Shown here: positions 37,241-49,500 of the stretch, piece after piece | Numbering within the stretch: position 1 is the stretch's first letter | Layout: each line of letters starts with the position of its first letter | Origin: Paramormyrops kingsleyae | Lineage: Eukaryota; Chordata; Actinopteri; Osteoglossiformes; Mormyridae | Reading direction: 5' to 3' | Assembly: GCF_048594095.1 (NCBI RefSeq) | Contig: NC_132810.1 | Coordinates: forward strand, 12,099,501-12,163,500 | Length of the DNA stretch: 64,000 bases | Translations under genes and position numbers: made by a program | The notes under the pieces: generated by a model | Told to the model about the DNA's origin: nothing | The model's input: only the letters and a program-made list of their open reading frames with translations | Database searches by the model: none

Positions 37241-39834
37241 CACATGACTTTTAATATTTAAAAATTTGCCAGGTCAAAAGAAGTTGACTGAAAGGTACTT
37301 TTGCGGTCAGGTTTGCGTGAAGAATATGTTAAATATGCAAATGTAGTGTTTGACAGGATGATTTTAACAGAAATTTTGGCACTACTCAACTACAAATGCA
37401 GTGATAAATCTTTAGTACACCCCCGCCCCCCCCCCACCCCCCACCCACCCAGTCAGGCAGAGTAATTAAACATTTCAGGAAGATACTGGGAGGCCCCCAC
37501 AGAACAGATCAGGCAGTCGTTGAAATGTTTTCAGACAAACCTGGGCGATCTGGTGACAACAGTTAGAATCATTCAATTTAACACCGGACTGCGTCCACAT
37601 GTTGCCCTGACTTGTCATTTCTGGACAAAAGCGACCTTTTCAGTTCACCTTTCCAGGATATCTGTTGACAGCAGTCGTTCACACCCTTCCGCATGGCTCG
37701 CTAGCTTTGTTGACAAAGGGGCAGAGTCATGGGCAGGACCTACCTGCTATGGAAAATCCATCTTCGCTGACACACTGCAAACACTTGACCTTTACCTGGG
37801 AGCTACTAAACTCCTTTAGCCTTGTTCACATGCTCATTTCAGTGTTTTGTATATTTTTTTCTCAAACACAGGCCATCCCATTACACACACTTGTACATAC
37901 CATCATGTCTTCAAAGTAATGCTTAATAAATCAGTTTAATTATGTGTAATTTTTAACATATTCTCTATTTTTTATCTTAACTTTCTGTAATCGTTGTTTA
38001 TGCACAGTGACGGAGCTGTTTTGCCACAATATCATTTTACTGCCATATGGGGCATCGTTAAAGATTTTGGGCCCCTTGACAGCATATCATTTCGGGCCCC
38101 CAATTCAGACCAATCCAGTTATGTTCCAAATTTTTAGGGACCCTTGGAATCATCCGAACTTCCCCCTCCCATAACAGCACCTCTTATTGCCATTCCATGT
38201 GACAAATAAAAAAAAAATTGCATCTAGAATCTAATTAAGTTTAATAAATAAAGGTGCCATTTTAACAAATAAGATCTAACTTCATCAGAAATATTTTCAC
38301 AAAATGCTTGAAATATAGCTGTATGTATTCCAGAATTATTGGCCAATCTTAGAGTTTCCATTTAGAATTAGTGATCACCATTTACAGTATCTCATAGCTT
38401 TTCATTCAACAACACCCACTTGGGAGGGGCAAGAACGGTACTCTCCCTCTGTGGTGTGTGTGCTGGTGTATTTCTAGCCCGTGGGATGTGTCTGATGATT
38501 GTTCCATGCCTGAGGGAGAGCGGTATTTCCTCACTTCCACATGAAGCCCCACGGGGGCCCAGCTACGCAGCCACGGCTGGGTGGTGGTGGGGGTGGGGGT
38601 GGTTGTCAAGCACCACCCAAGGAAATGAAATTTGGTCCGGCTGACGTGGTACTGCTGGGATCACACAAACCCCTCTCTCCCCAGCCCAAGGACCCCACCC
38701 AAGGCTGCCCTGTTTTTAAGCTTGGCATTTGTTGAGCCTTGACATGGTTATTATTTGCTGATAAAATGCTTTTATTGAGGCGTGTAAGAAGGACTGAACC
38801 CGGTCAACAACATTCCTGCTCGAGATCGGGAATGAGAGAATAGATAATGGAAATAGATGGCTGAGATGAAGCAGAATCCCCCAGTTATGTGTCTGACTCA
38901 GAATACAGACAGAAGATGGGATCCTCTCACGCAAAGTCCCACTAATGACTACAGCACTGATTTGTGTGGCTGTAAAGAAATCCTGCAATGTCCTGCACCA
39001 TCACAACTGAATATTTATGTTACCAGCAACCACAAGCACACTAAACAACATTCAGATGTTTTTTAGAATATAACTTGAGTTGTAAATATATTTTAATGTA
39101 CATTGTTCCATGCAAAGGTGTTCATATTTTTGAGGACTGTAGCCTAAGTCAAGAGAGAGGTTTTTCATAAAGTAAACACGTAGATCAAGTGTAGATGATT
39201 AATTAACATTTGGTTGCACCATTAACACTGGGAGTATTCGTGAGAATATGCAAAAGTGGAAATGGCCTTTGTAGACTATAGCCATGGATTGGCCAAGTCT
39301 GTAGAAACTGTCCATAATGAAGAATGAAGTTTAAAGTAGTACAATGAACCACTGATCAATGTCACTGTAGCTGAGGCGAAGTTGAGATGAGCGACATTTA
39401 TGGAAGCCGTTTCCATATCCCATCATTTTTCCCTGAACCATAAAAGAGAAGTTTAGCGAAGTCGATGATGCTGACGTCGCAAATAAGAAAAAAAAAATGG
39501 AATCACAGGTGGTCAAAAAAATCGATAAACTGAGAATATCTAAGTATAAACGACTATTGTTAGAAATATCAGCCGAGTTGGATTCCTCTGTTCTCCGATA
39601 AATAATGGGTGGTTATTAACCGTGAGTCACCGGGCTAAGCCGTGCCTTTTCCCCAAACCCTGTTTACACACTCTTATGATTTTCAGGATCGGTGGTAATT
39701 TAGGGCTGGCTCAAACATCGTGAAGTGCTAGACCAAGCCGAGAAAGAAGCCCAAGAGGAGTTTGCGGCGACCCAACAGGTCCGTGCGCTAAAACCGAAAG
39801 AAAGACACCGAGTGAGAGAGAAAAGAAAAGGCGC

Positions 39835-39842
39835 TATATAAA
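39835..39842 (+). promoter_or_regulatory. itpka: TATA-like box before itpka
   Basis: TATATAAA lies only 42 bases before the start codon. If it works at the usual 25-32 base distance, the 5' UTR would be about 5-15 bases. It could instead be a chance AT-rich site, with transcription starting farther upstream. Confidence 0.35.
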
Positions 39843-39876
39843 TAAGGAAGACACCCCACGCACAGCGAATCGCGCT

Positions 39877-40545
39877 ATGCTACACACACTCGGAGCGAGG
39901 AGAGGAGCTCCGAAAGCCAGCGGGGGAGATGACAATGAATCGGACGTGAGAAATTCTCTGAAAGACGGGGAAAGTGAAAGGGAAGGCGGGCGTTTGGACA
40001 GCGCGTCCGATCGAGTTCGCTTTACTGCCGAAACTGAAGCGATCGTGGAGAACCATGCAGTAAAAGCGGGAGTCGCGGTGCAGGTCCGGACGTCGCTCTC
40101 TCCCGTCGCAGCCGATAAAAGCCGCCCTCGACACCAACGAGGCGATCAGGTCAAGCAGATGTCCAAAGAACGGCAGAGACTGGCCAGGGAGAAGAGAGCT
40201 AGTCGAAAGTCACCCGAGATCAGCAACGGAGTCAGTCCGACTACAGAACTAGCAAACCCCATGGTGGAAACGGCCACAATCGCTTCAAATGAAGACCTAA
40301 ACTGTAGGGTAGGTTGTGTTCCGCAGGTGACCATAACTCCAGAGGAGGGTGATGGTCCTCGGGAGTTCCAAGAAGATGACTGGAATGATCTCGATGGTCC
40401 TCTTCGGCGAAAACAGTCCAATTCCTCAGTGTCATCTGCCGGCTCCTCCACGGTTCTCGAGGAGTCTGAAGATGACATTCTTAGTGACAACGAGACCAAA
40501 AGCAAAGGCATCGTCACTTTAGAGCCGGTGGAGGACTCGACCACG
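39877..40545 (+). CDS. itpka: itpka exon 1 (N-terminal regulatory region)
   Basis: Encodes residues 1-223. The ATG at 39877 is the first in a frame open back to a TGA at 39721. Residues 1-90 are charged and unfamiliar. KERQRLAREKRASRKS (about 97-112) is basic and may be helical, VPQVTITPEEGD resembles human IPQLTVTAEEPD, and the SSVSSAGSS/EESEDD tract follows. Donor ACG|GTAAGT. In mammals this region carries F-actin binding; that role is inferred here. Confidence 0.92.
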
Positions 40546-43500
40546 GTAAGTTTTCATGTCGTTAACCATATTCATGTTTTCAAATGTATTTTTTGTGAGA
40601 TTTAGGTCCAGAAGGTCCACACATATAAAACAGGCCCTATATAATACCATTAAAGAACATTTTACCGAAGTTCTAAATTCTAGGACTGCATGCATCTCTC
40701 ACTGTACTAATTTTCATGAACGTAAGGCAACAAGCCAGTTTGTTACTAACATTGTTTCATCGTGAACAAATACAACCATAATGGAATATTCCGCTTTGGA
40801 TCTGTGTATTCGAACCATGTTGTAGATCACACTAGATCCGACTACACGGTGCAACTTCAGCCAGTGAACAGGTTGTTCTTATTCGAAGCACAACTTGGAA
40901 ATCAAGTGAAGGACGTTTTGGACGTTTAGACCAAGTGTGTATAGAAAATGGATGAATGGATCCTAGAAGCAGTTATGAATTCAATAAAATTTACATCATG
41001 TGAGGAAAGCTGAATATACTTCGAAACCACGTTTGTTTCCACTTTGAGTTAGATTGTTTTTTTAGAATAGACCCCCTACAGACCTTCAGAATTACCTCTC
41101 GTCTTATTTAATGGTTTTGGCAAGTCGCGTTCTCACCATAACTGTCAGATGTGGTCATGCTGGTGCAATGTTGAAATCAGTGTTTTATTTTCTCGCAAAC
41201 CAGCACTGAAAATTGTCGTTGCCTCTAAATTAGTTTGTTAGTCTTTCAGAACATTCGTTGTATCATATAATAAGGACATCACCTTTTATCCGAGTAATCT
41301 TCGAATATTCATAAGTTATTGTCAGGGATTTGATAGTTTCTGTTTTTCTGAATAATTTTTACTTTTCTCAGAAGAGTAATTAAATAAATGACCCAATTAT
41401 TTTGCCACATTGCCGAACAATTTGAGACTGTTCACACTGCTGACGTTGTATATCATATGTTAGACGTAAATGAATGTTTTATTTCCAAATATTAATATTT
41501 ATGTTCTAAATTAATCAACAATTCAGTGACAGTTATTAGTCTTGAACAATTAACTCGGGCACGAGTGACTGTTTTCTTACGATAAACTGATCATTGAATT
41601 TCGTTAACTGGAAGGGTGAGACGGGAGGGCCTCTATACTTAACGTTGTTCCAGATTGCATAACAGCTTGCAAAGAAAGTTTTTATTTATTTACTTATTTT
41701 ATTTTATAAAAAGTCAAAATATTATATGTGTGTTATGAATATATTGTTACTATATAGTTTACAGTTAAATGTAAAGTTTTAAAATGTATCTAATTCCCCG
41801 AGATACAAGAAATAACATGGAGAACTCATATAATTAAGGACTAAATAATTATATTAAGGACCAATATGAATCTAAATCAAATGAGGCAGAGTTATCTGAA
41901 GAATCAATCGCTACCCAGGCAATCAGCCTGCGGTTTCTGGAAAGCCCGATTTGCATACCGTCATGTCTGGTTACTGTGTTTTACAATGTTACCAAAACAG
42001 TTAACGTTTTTGCTGGGCTCTACGAAATGCACATTAGGTTTGTTATTATACAATTTTAACTTATCTTATCGTGGTGGCTCAGTGAGTAACAAATCCCGTG
42101 GGTCATGGCTTCGATTAACACCCCCAGGTCTGCGAGCCTGTGTAGTTTTCATGTTCTCTATGTGACTTCGTAGGCGAGTCGTGAACGGCTGCCCTGTGAG
42201 ACGCTGGCTTCCTGTCAGTGGTGCCCCCTGTCTTGTGCTCTTTGCTTCCTGAAATAGGCTCCAGCTTTACTGCAATGCTGAACTGAATAAGTGGTTATCC
42301 AAATGACGTGAATGGTATTTCTTGAATAGTTGGCCTTTCCCCCCAAAGGATCTCCTTTCTGTTTGTTTTCGTCTAAGAGATACTGTATGGTGTTGTTCCA
42401 CAAAACTGGGGTGATGTGTCAATTCATGCAAGGCACGCTGAAGGGCTCGTAGATTTGCTCCTTTTAAAACATACTGTTGGACTGCCAGAGGAAATGCAGA
42501 AAAAATATTAAAAAGTATTTCCCTAAAAACGAAATAATATACATTAAAATGATTTATTAAGAGGACTAGTAGGAGTCTAGATCAGCATTCGCAAACAGGC
42601 ACACTTAACTTTAGAGTTTTGTGTGTTATCCAGTAAAACCAAATACTTTTTTGGCTATGCTTATTTGCTTATTGATAAAAATGAAATGTCTTTAAAACAT
42701 AATAGAGCATAGCAGGCATTAATGTAAAAAATTAGGCAGCAGTGGTTGAGTAGCTGAATGTCATACAGATATAAGACAAAAACACAATATGAAGCTGATA
42801 TTGAAATGACGCAGGGCTGCAGTTTTTGGTAGTGGTTGGCTAATGTGCTGTCAGGTTTTCCGAAGTTGTTTAGAGCAGGGAGCAAAAATGTGGACTGTCT
42901 GGCAGGGAGCTAGGAGGGAGCAAAAATGTGGATTGTTGGGCAGGGAGCTGGGAGGGAGGAAAAATATGGACTGTCGTACAGGGAGTTTGGAGGGAGCAAA
43001 AATGTGGACTGTCTGGCAGGGAGCTGGGAAGGAGTGAAAACATAGACTGTCTGGCAGGGAGCTGGGGTGGACTGTTGGGCAGGGAGCTGGGAGGGAGCAA
43101 AAATATGGATTGTCATGCAGGGAATTGGGAGTGGGCAAAAATGTGGACTGTCTGACAGGGAGCTGGGAGGGAGCAGAAATGTGTACTGTCTGGCAGGGTG
43201 CTGGGAGGGAGCAAAAATGTGGAATTTTGGGCAGGGAGCTGGGAGGGAGCAAAAATATGGACTGTCATGCAGGGAGTTGGGAAGGAGCAAAAACATGGAC
43301 TGTCTGGGAGGGAGCAAAAATGTGGACTGTCTGGCAGGGAGCTGGGAAGGAGCAAAAACATGGACTGTCTGGGAGGGAGCAAAATGAGGACTGTCTGGGA
43401 GGGAGCAGGGAGGGAGCAAAAATGTGGAACTGCTGAGGGCTCCCAAGGACTGGATTGGGAAACACTGGTATAGGAACTGCACAGGAAAAGTCTCCACTGG

Positions 43501-46500
43501 AAACCTGAGCTTCTTCTTCTTCTGAGTTCAGCTTGAAGCCGCATTCTGCTCTCATTATGACTATGTCATCCTGGCATTCCCGGCTGCACGTGCCCATTGT
43601 TGTTATGAGCATGAAGTCACCCTGTTTATGCATTGTCAGTTCATTGTCTGTTCAAAAGGTTCCCAGGCATTGCAGAATGAAAATGGACACTGAATGAGAG
43701 GAGGCGGTCAACAACTATTTTTCCCCGAGGGCCAATTTCCATCAGCCTGCGAAAAAATAAAAAATAAAAATGAGCAGTGTGGGTTTGCACTATCCAATGA
43801 TTATGATCAATTGGTCCAGATTAAATTGTATTCTGTCCTGGATGTGGACCATAGTCTGCCAGTTGGGGGCTGCTGTTGTAGACAGATGTTTAGAGTTTAA
43901 CAAGGCAACATACAGTAGCAGCCTTCTGCTGAAAACAAGTTTGACCCTGGAAGACTAAAAGGTCGCTGTCTGAGCTCTGAGCGATACAAGCCCAAAACAT
44001 CTGGTTCTCTGAAAGGTGTCTAAGGTCAATATGTTACAAAGATGTTAATGTCTGGGCATCAGGCACCAGCCTGACAAGGGTTAACCGTGAGGTACAAATT
44101 TATGGTGTGCAGGCAGTCCTTGGATTTTTGTAAATGCAGTTTACTTCTAAAGGTGACTTGATGCTTTGTGCTTCCTGTATTTTCCATTTAATTTGTCGCA
44201 AACTACAAAGCTTCTGGCTCTAGACAGATCTTGTCCAGTGAGTCATTCGGAAATGAGCCAGAACGGCCCTGTTTTTCCATGGAACTTCATTTCTCTGTCG
44301 GCGGCTCAGGTCCTCTTAAACCCTGCTCTGTGTCTTAAAGGGAGAGAGTGAGAGGAATAGGAGGAAGAGGTGTGTGTGTGTGTGTGTCCGTGTGTGTGTG
44401 TGAGCGGCTTTACCTATCCTTATGGGGACATAATGTCCCCATAATGTGATAAATATCCGTTTTTTTTCCCTTATGGGGTCGGTTTCCTGGTTCCCATAAG
44501 GGAAAACTCTATTTTATAAAAATCGGTGACTGCTATGAAAAAACTAAAAATGCAAAAACTCTTGTATTTTGTTAGGTTACTTATGGTTATGGTTAGGGCA
44601 GGGTGGGGGTTAAGGTTGTCATAGTTAGCGTTAGCATTTTTCCCATTGAAATGAATGAGCGGTCCCCATAAGGATATGTTTACCCTACACGTGCGTGCTT
44701 GTGTGTGTGTGTGTGTCCGTGTGTGTGTGCGTGCTTGTGTGTATGTGGTGGGCACACAGATGACTGCACTTGAGTACCCACTGTTGACTTACCTTGTGCT
44801 TTCTCCACACCCCCCCCCCAAACTCCCAAACTGGTGCTTCATACTCTTTTTTTGGGATCCTTAAAAAAATTGTATTTGGAAGATTTTTAAGTCATATGAG
44901 CACTGACCAGTGTTTTTACATTTTTCTCTGTAAAAGTACAATAAAAAATTGTGACGGTAAAACAGCAAAGTCTTATATATGGTGCTGATTTCTATGAGTT
45001 CTGTTTCTGCAGAAGATTTGATGGACTCGATGTTGATTGTTTTAGCCTGGCCTCGGAGGTGATGGCCTACTTAAGGCTGGGACGTCAGGCTAACATTTTC
45101 CACCTGCCTGGCAGGCCTTTAGTCAAGCTGTTCTATAAAAGGGCAGAAAAGATAAATATATCCAGCCATGGAAAGTAGAAAAAAAAAGTCACAAAGTCGC
45201 TTTCTGGTTAGCCTTAATCTGTACATTATTAAATTCTTTAGCTTGCTTTCTTACATGTTATATTTAAATGTATATAAGTATGAATCTAAAATGCATACAC
45301 CTATATGTCCATACATATATATACACACACACACACACTCACACACACACATACTTATGTATTTACTTTTATTATTTTGGCATTTGTTTTCCATTCCCAG
45401 TTATATGTAATCTGGTCCAGAACATGCACTGCAAGCTGTGAATTCTGATAACTGATTGGTGGCTCCTGTCTCCACTGACTATTCACCGTCATTTCTCTGG
45501 AATGAAATATGCGTATGTTTTGTTTCCTGGCATTTTATTCACGTTACTGCATTTTGTGAAATCTGGAAAACAGCTTTGATCATTGATTGAATGACTTGTC
45601 AACTGAATGCCGTGGTCCGTTGAAGAACAAGGGCGATGGACTTGTCAGATTTCCCCTGACAGATACTGATCTGCCTTGTAGGGTTAAACAATACAACAGT
45701 CAGCATTTGGCAGAAAGGGTTTCCTCTTGTTTTTCTAGCCAGTCAGATTGCTAAAGATTGACATTAGCTTGAGTGAATTACTTCCTCCTGTCAGCTTTCT
45801 GTTCTAGGGATCCTCTGTTTATTACCACACAATTTCATCACGTGTATGGGAATTTTTTTTCCCTATGCTAATTCTTTTGTATGGTCTTTTTCAAAGCCCT
45901 AGCATTTAATGTTTGGTTGCTCTTCCTGAGTTTTTATGGCAGCATTGTGGCTCAGCCACATGCATTTGTTAACACTCAGCATTAAATATTAATGGCACGG
46001 TCAGAAATGTGATACACGCTTTGATTGATCAGCATCTGAATCACTTGAGCAGGAGATGCTAATGTAGCGAAATGTTTTTTTGGCCACTCAGATGTTTCAT
46101 CCGAATGATGCAAAAGGCTTTCAATTCTCCTTTCTCTTCCCAGCAATTAGCAAATATTCTAGGCAGAGCATCAGACAGGGAAAATTGCCCTTTCGTTTGT
46201 GAAAAGCGTAACTGGTATGCCAGATATTTTTGAGATATAAAGACACTGGGTGTTTGTTTACTGCGGATTCCAGAAACCACAGTTGTAAATTATGCTGGAT
46301 TTTTCTGATAAGCATAGTGAGCAGCGTTGCACTGGTAGAGCTCTGGACAGCCCTAGATTGTACAATTTTGCAAGGCAGAGGTTGTGAGCATTAATTCTCT
46401 GAAGACATTTAGATGTTTAAGGCAGTCAGAGTATAATCTTAATTGCATAAATGAGGCCCTGTAAAAGAATAACAAAAACCAGGGACAGTTATCAGTTTGT

Positions 46501-49500
46501 GGAAAGCAGCAATCAGTCTTCAGGCTGTGCGCTAGTCCTGCTCTGTAAGCCGCGTGACAGGAGTTCATCCAGCAAAGGCCGTAAGCTGCCGGTATGGTTA
46601 TATAAGCATGACGAGGGAGACATCATCCCAGTAATAACATTTGTGCTTTTTTCCATTAGCTCAGGGGGTAGCCTGTAATATTCTTATTTATTTGGGGTTT
46701 CTTGGCTGCCTTGCCTCTCCGTTCGACCGCAGAGTGTATTGGAAACGCAAGGCTGATGCTTCCTTGTGATCTATGACAAGTTTGCTCTGCTAGTGAAGTG
46801 TGAAAAGTCACTTGGATGACGACGCGGGGAACACCCACCAGAACGCTGAGCGTACATGCCCCGGCGCAGTTAAACACTTCATCCTTAGCTGATAAATCAA
46901 GCTTTTAATAAATCGAAATTAATTATTTGGGCGTTAATGATGTACCCTGGGATAATGTTCTCACTTTAAGACCTAAATGTATAGTGATTTAAGAGCGATT
47001 TATCAAGCCATGCAGTTAGTATTGTGCTGCTTATGCTCATCTGGAGTATAATTATCACTTTTTAAAGGATTAAATATGTACTGTAATCTTACAGTTTACT
47101 GTGTGTTTATACAAGTCACTGTTTCCTGGAAAAGACCCCCAGATCTTCTGCACAGCTTTCTGCCACTGTGTGATGGTGAAGACTGCTCTACAGAATGTAT
47201 TCAAGTCAGTTAGAGCAGCTAAGGTTGGGGGGGGGGGGTTGTGGCCATGTTCTGATAGGATATAAATTGGTTGGACTAATTTAAAAGTTTTTCCTGTATC
47301 TCTGCCAGGAGAAAACAGGTGTAATTTGGATGTGGTTGGAGCTGCTTCTTGTATAACATGTTCATTAAAAAAAAAAATGATTTCACAGCTTGCAGAGGGA
47401 TGTGCTGCTATAGCCACATTTTAAAACCACACATCTAAAAATGATGATTGAATTTCTCACCAAGCCAATTAGCTGTGCCGGCCAGGGCCAGCGTGGGGCT
47501 GAGCTGAAACAGAGTGAGATTATAAATTCATTTGGTGTGGTGGGTCTCTAGGGAAGAGAGAGACCTTTGTTGAAACATGGGGAACTGAAAATGAGCCGCA
47601 GTTGTTTATGAAACAGCCTGAAACTGTCACCGGTCGTGCGAAGTGTCAGGCAGTGGGCATTATGTAATTAATCTTGTGTGTTGGACAGGTAGCCATTCAT
47701 GCCCCTCTCAGACTGGCGGAGGGAGAGCGGGCGAGCAGCATCGCCCGTGTTTGTCCTCGCGAGCCTCTTTGGGCGGCAGTGATAATGTGCGCTGACACGT
47801 GGGCAGATGAGTCTTGGGGTAGTTCCTTATCTGTCCCTTTGCGTGGGCGAAGGCTCCACACACAAGCTGCACAGAGGGCCCAGCTCTTACAATGCACATC
47901 AAGCCTGCTGCGCTGACATTTAGCTTTATGTGGCAAAAGCTGAGCCAGGCGAAAAAGTCAAAAAATGATCACGGGCCATAAAAAGTTGTCTAATTACGCG
48001 ATCTGAGCAGTGTGGGCCAGCGCGTCCCGCATTTATGCAAGGATTGTGTATATCTCGATCGGCTGCTGCACCAGTAGCCTTTGCCTGTGACATTTGCAGT
48101 GTATCCCTACAGTGAAACCATTTTTGAGCTCATGCTTGCATTTCTTTTGGTTGCCTAGTGACAATGAGAGAACATGGCTAGAGAAGATCCAGTCCTCCTC
48201 CTACCAGCTTTCGCTTTGCCGAAAGGGCTTTGCACGGGGGGGCTCTTCTTCTGCTGAGCTACATGTTGTTCTGTGTGTAAAGTTTTGTGTGCGTGTGTAT
48301 ATTGCACACCCCACCTTTTCTACTTCGTAATATTTCACCCTGACAGCAGTGGTGTAGTGCAAGTATTTCACGTTGCGGTGGATGGTTCTGCTGGCTCGGC
48401 GGGTGTACCCCCTACCCGCAGTTCACCAGCTCGAATCCTGTGGCTGCAGAGTCATCATATCACCGTCTGGCCCCCGGGCGAAGCCCTGAACCCTGACTGA
48501 GCCCGATAATTTGCTGACCCCGTGCTTGGACCGGAACCTTCATCCTCACCATGTATCTCAGAAGGCAAGACTGTATATGTGATGAGCAAAGAACTCCTAT
48601 GTATCTCTACATTTACTTAGAAGAACAGAAAATAACAGCATCTGAATGTTTAAGTAATGGGGGTGGACTTTTCATGCACTCCCTGTGTGGCGTGGGTGTC
48701 CTCCTGCAGTCCAAAGACTTTCATTTAGGTTCAGTGGTGTCTGTAAAATGCCTGAAGTGTATAATGTGCATGTGTGTATTTGCTATGCAATGGACCGGCA
48801 TCCCCTCTAGGGTGTAGCCCAGCCAAGTGCCGTGTGCAGCCTGGGGTAGGTTAGAAGATGCCTGGATGGCTACTTTATGAGGATATAAGAGCACTGAAGT
48901 CTGCTCATGCTCCACACATGGAGGTAAATCATGAAAAGCAAACCCAATTGAACTATACCCTCCTCAGCCACTTCATTAGGTGCAGATGCTTGTTAGTGCA
49001 AACAGACTGGTTATCTAAACAACCGATGACGTGGCTGTAGGAATCGGAAAGGCTCAAGAGGTTCATTTGCCATGTGGCTGAGCATCTGAACGGCCGAGAT
49101 GTATGACCCGAGCGACTCTGAACTTGATGTCATCATTGGGGACGGATTTCCAGCATCTCAGAAACGGCCGCCTTCCGGAGATATTCAAATGCTATGTTAA
49201 GCGTAAATTAGCAACAGTGCATGTGCAGAAAGACTTCTCTGAACACACAACTCGCTTATCCTCGAAGCAGTTATGGAGGCAAATGTTGCTCCTACCCAGT
49301 AGTTGCTTGGTATACCTAATAAACTGACCAGTGAATGTACTTTTGATTGACAGCTTCCTGCATTGAACCGAAGATCCTACCTGTGAATAAAATTGCAGCA
49401 GTATGCAATTATTCAGTTGTAATTATAATGAATCCATCTGTTTTTAGTAACCCATTAATTCATATTAGCATCGATGGAAACATTCTTTTCTGAAAAGCAG

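Larger units (their letters stand above)
30191..39834. other. intergenic region between divergent ivd and itpka
   Basis: No gene supported. It is dominated by Tc1 pieces (30.5-33.1 kb), SINEs, and a Harbinger-like element. 35.6-37.1 kb and 37.5-39.8 kb show nothing recognisable beyond C-rich (37421-37451) and G-rich (38580-38604) low-complexity tracts. Confidence 0.65.

Noticed and set aside
40546..40605. Extension of itpka exon 1 to a stop at 40605
   Set aside because: ACG|GTAAGT at 40545 is a strong donor and the next exon resumes in phase with conserved sequence. The extra residues look like intron.
42060..42110. tRNA genes (also at 35345, 48400, 52870)
   Set aside because: Box A and B-like motifs are present, but no cloverleaf folds and each continues into a SINE body. 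They are SINE heads.
42843..43544. Several 75-195 residue frames on both strands
   Set aside because: They are translations of the 38-base minisatellite; they change frame with each unit and have no splice context.
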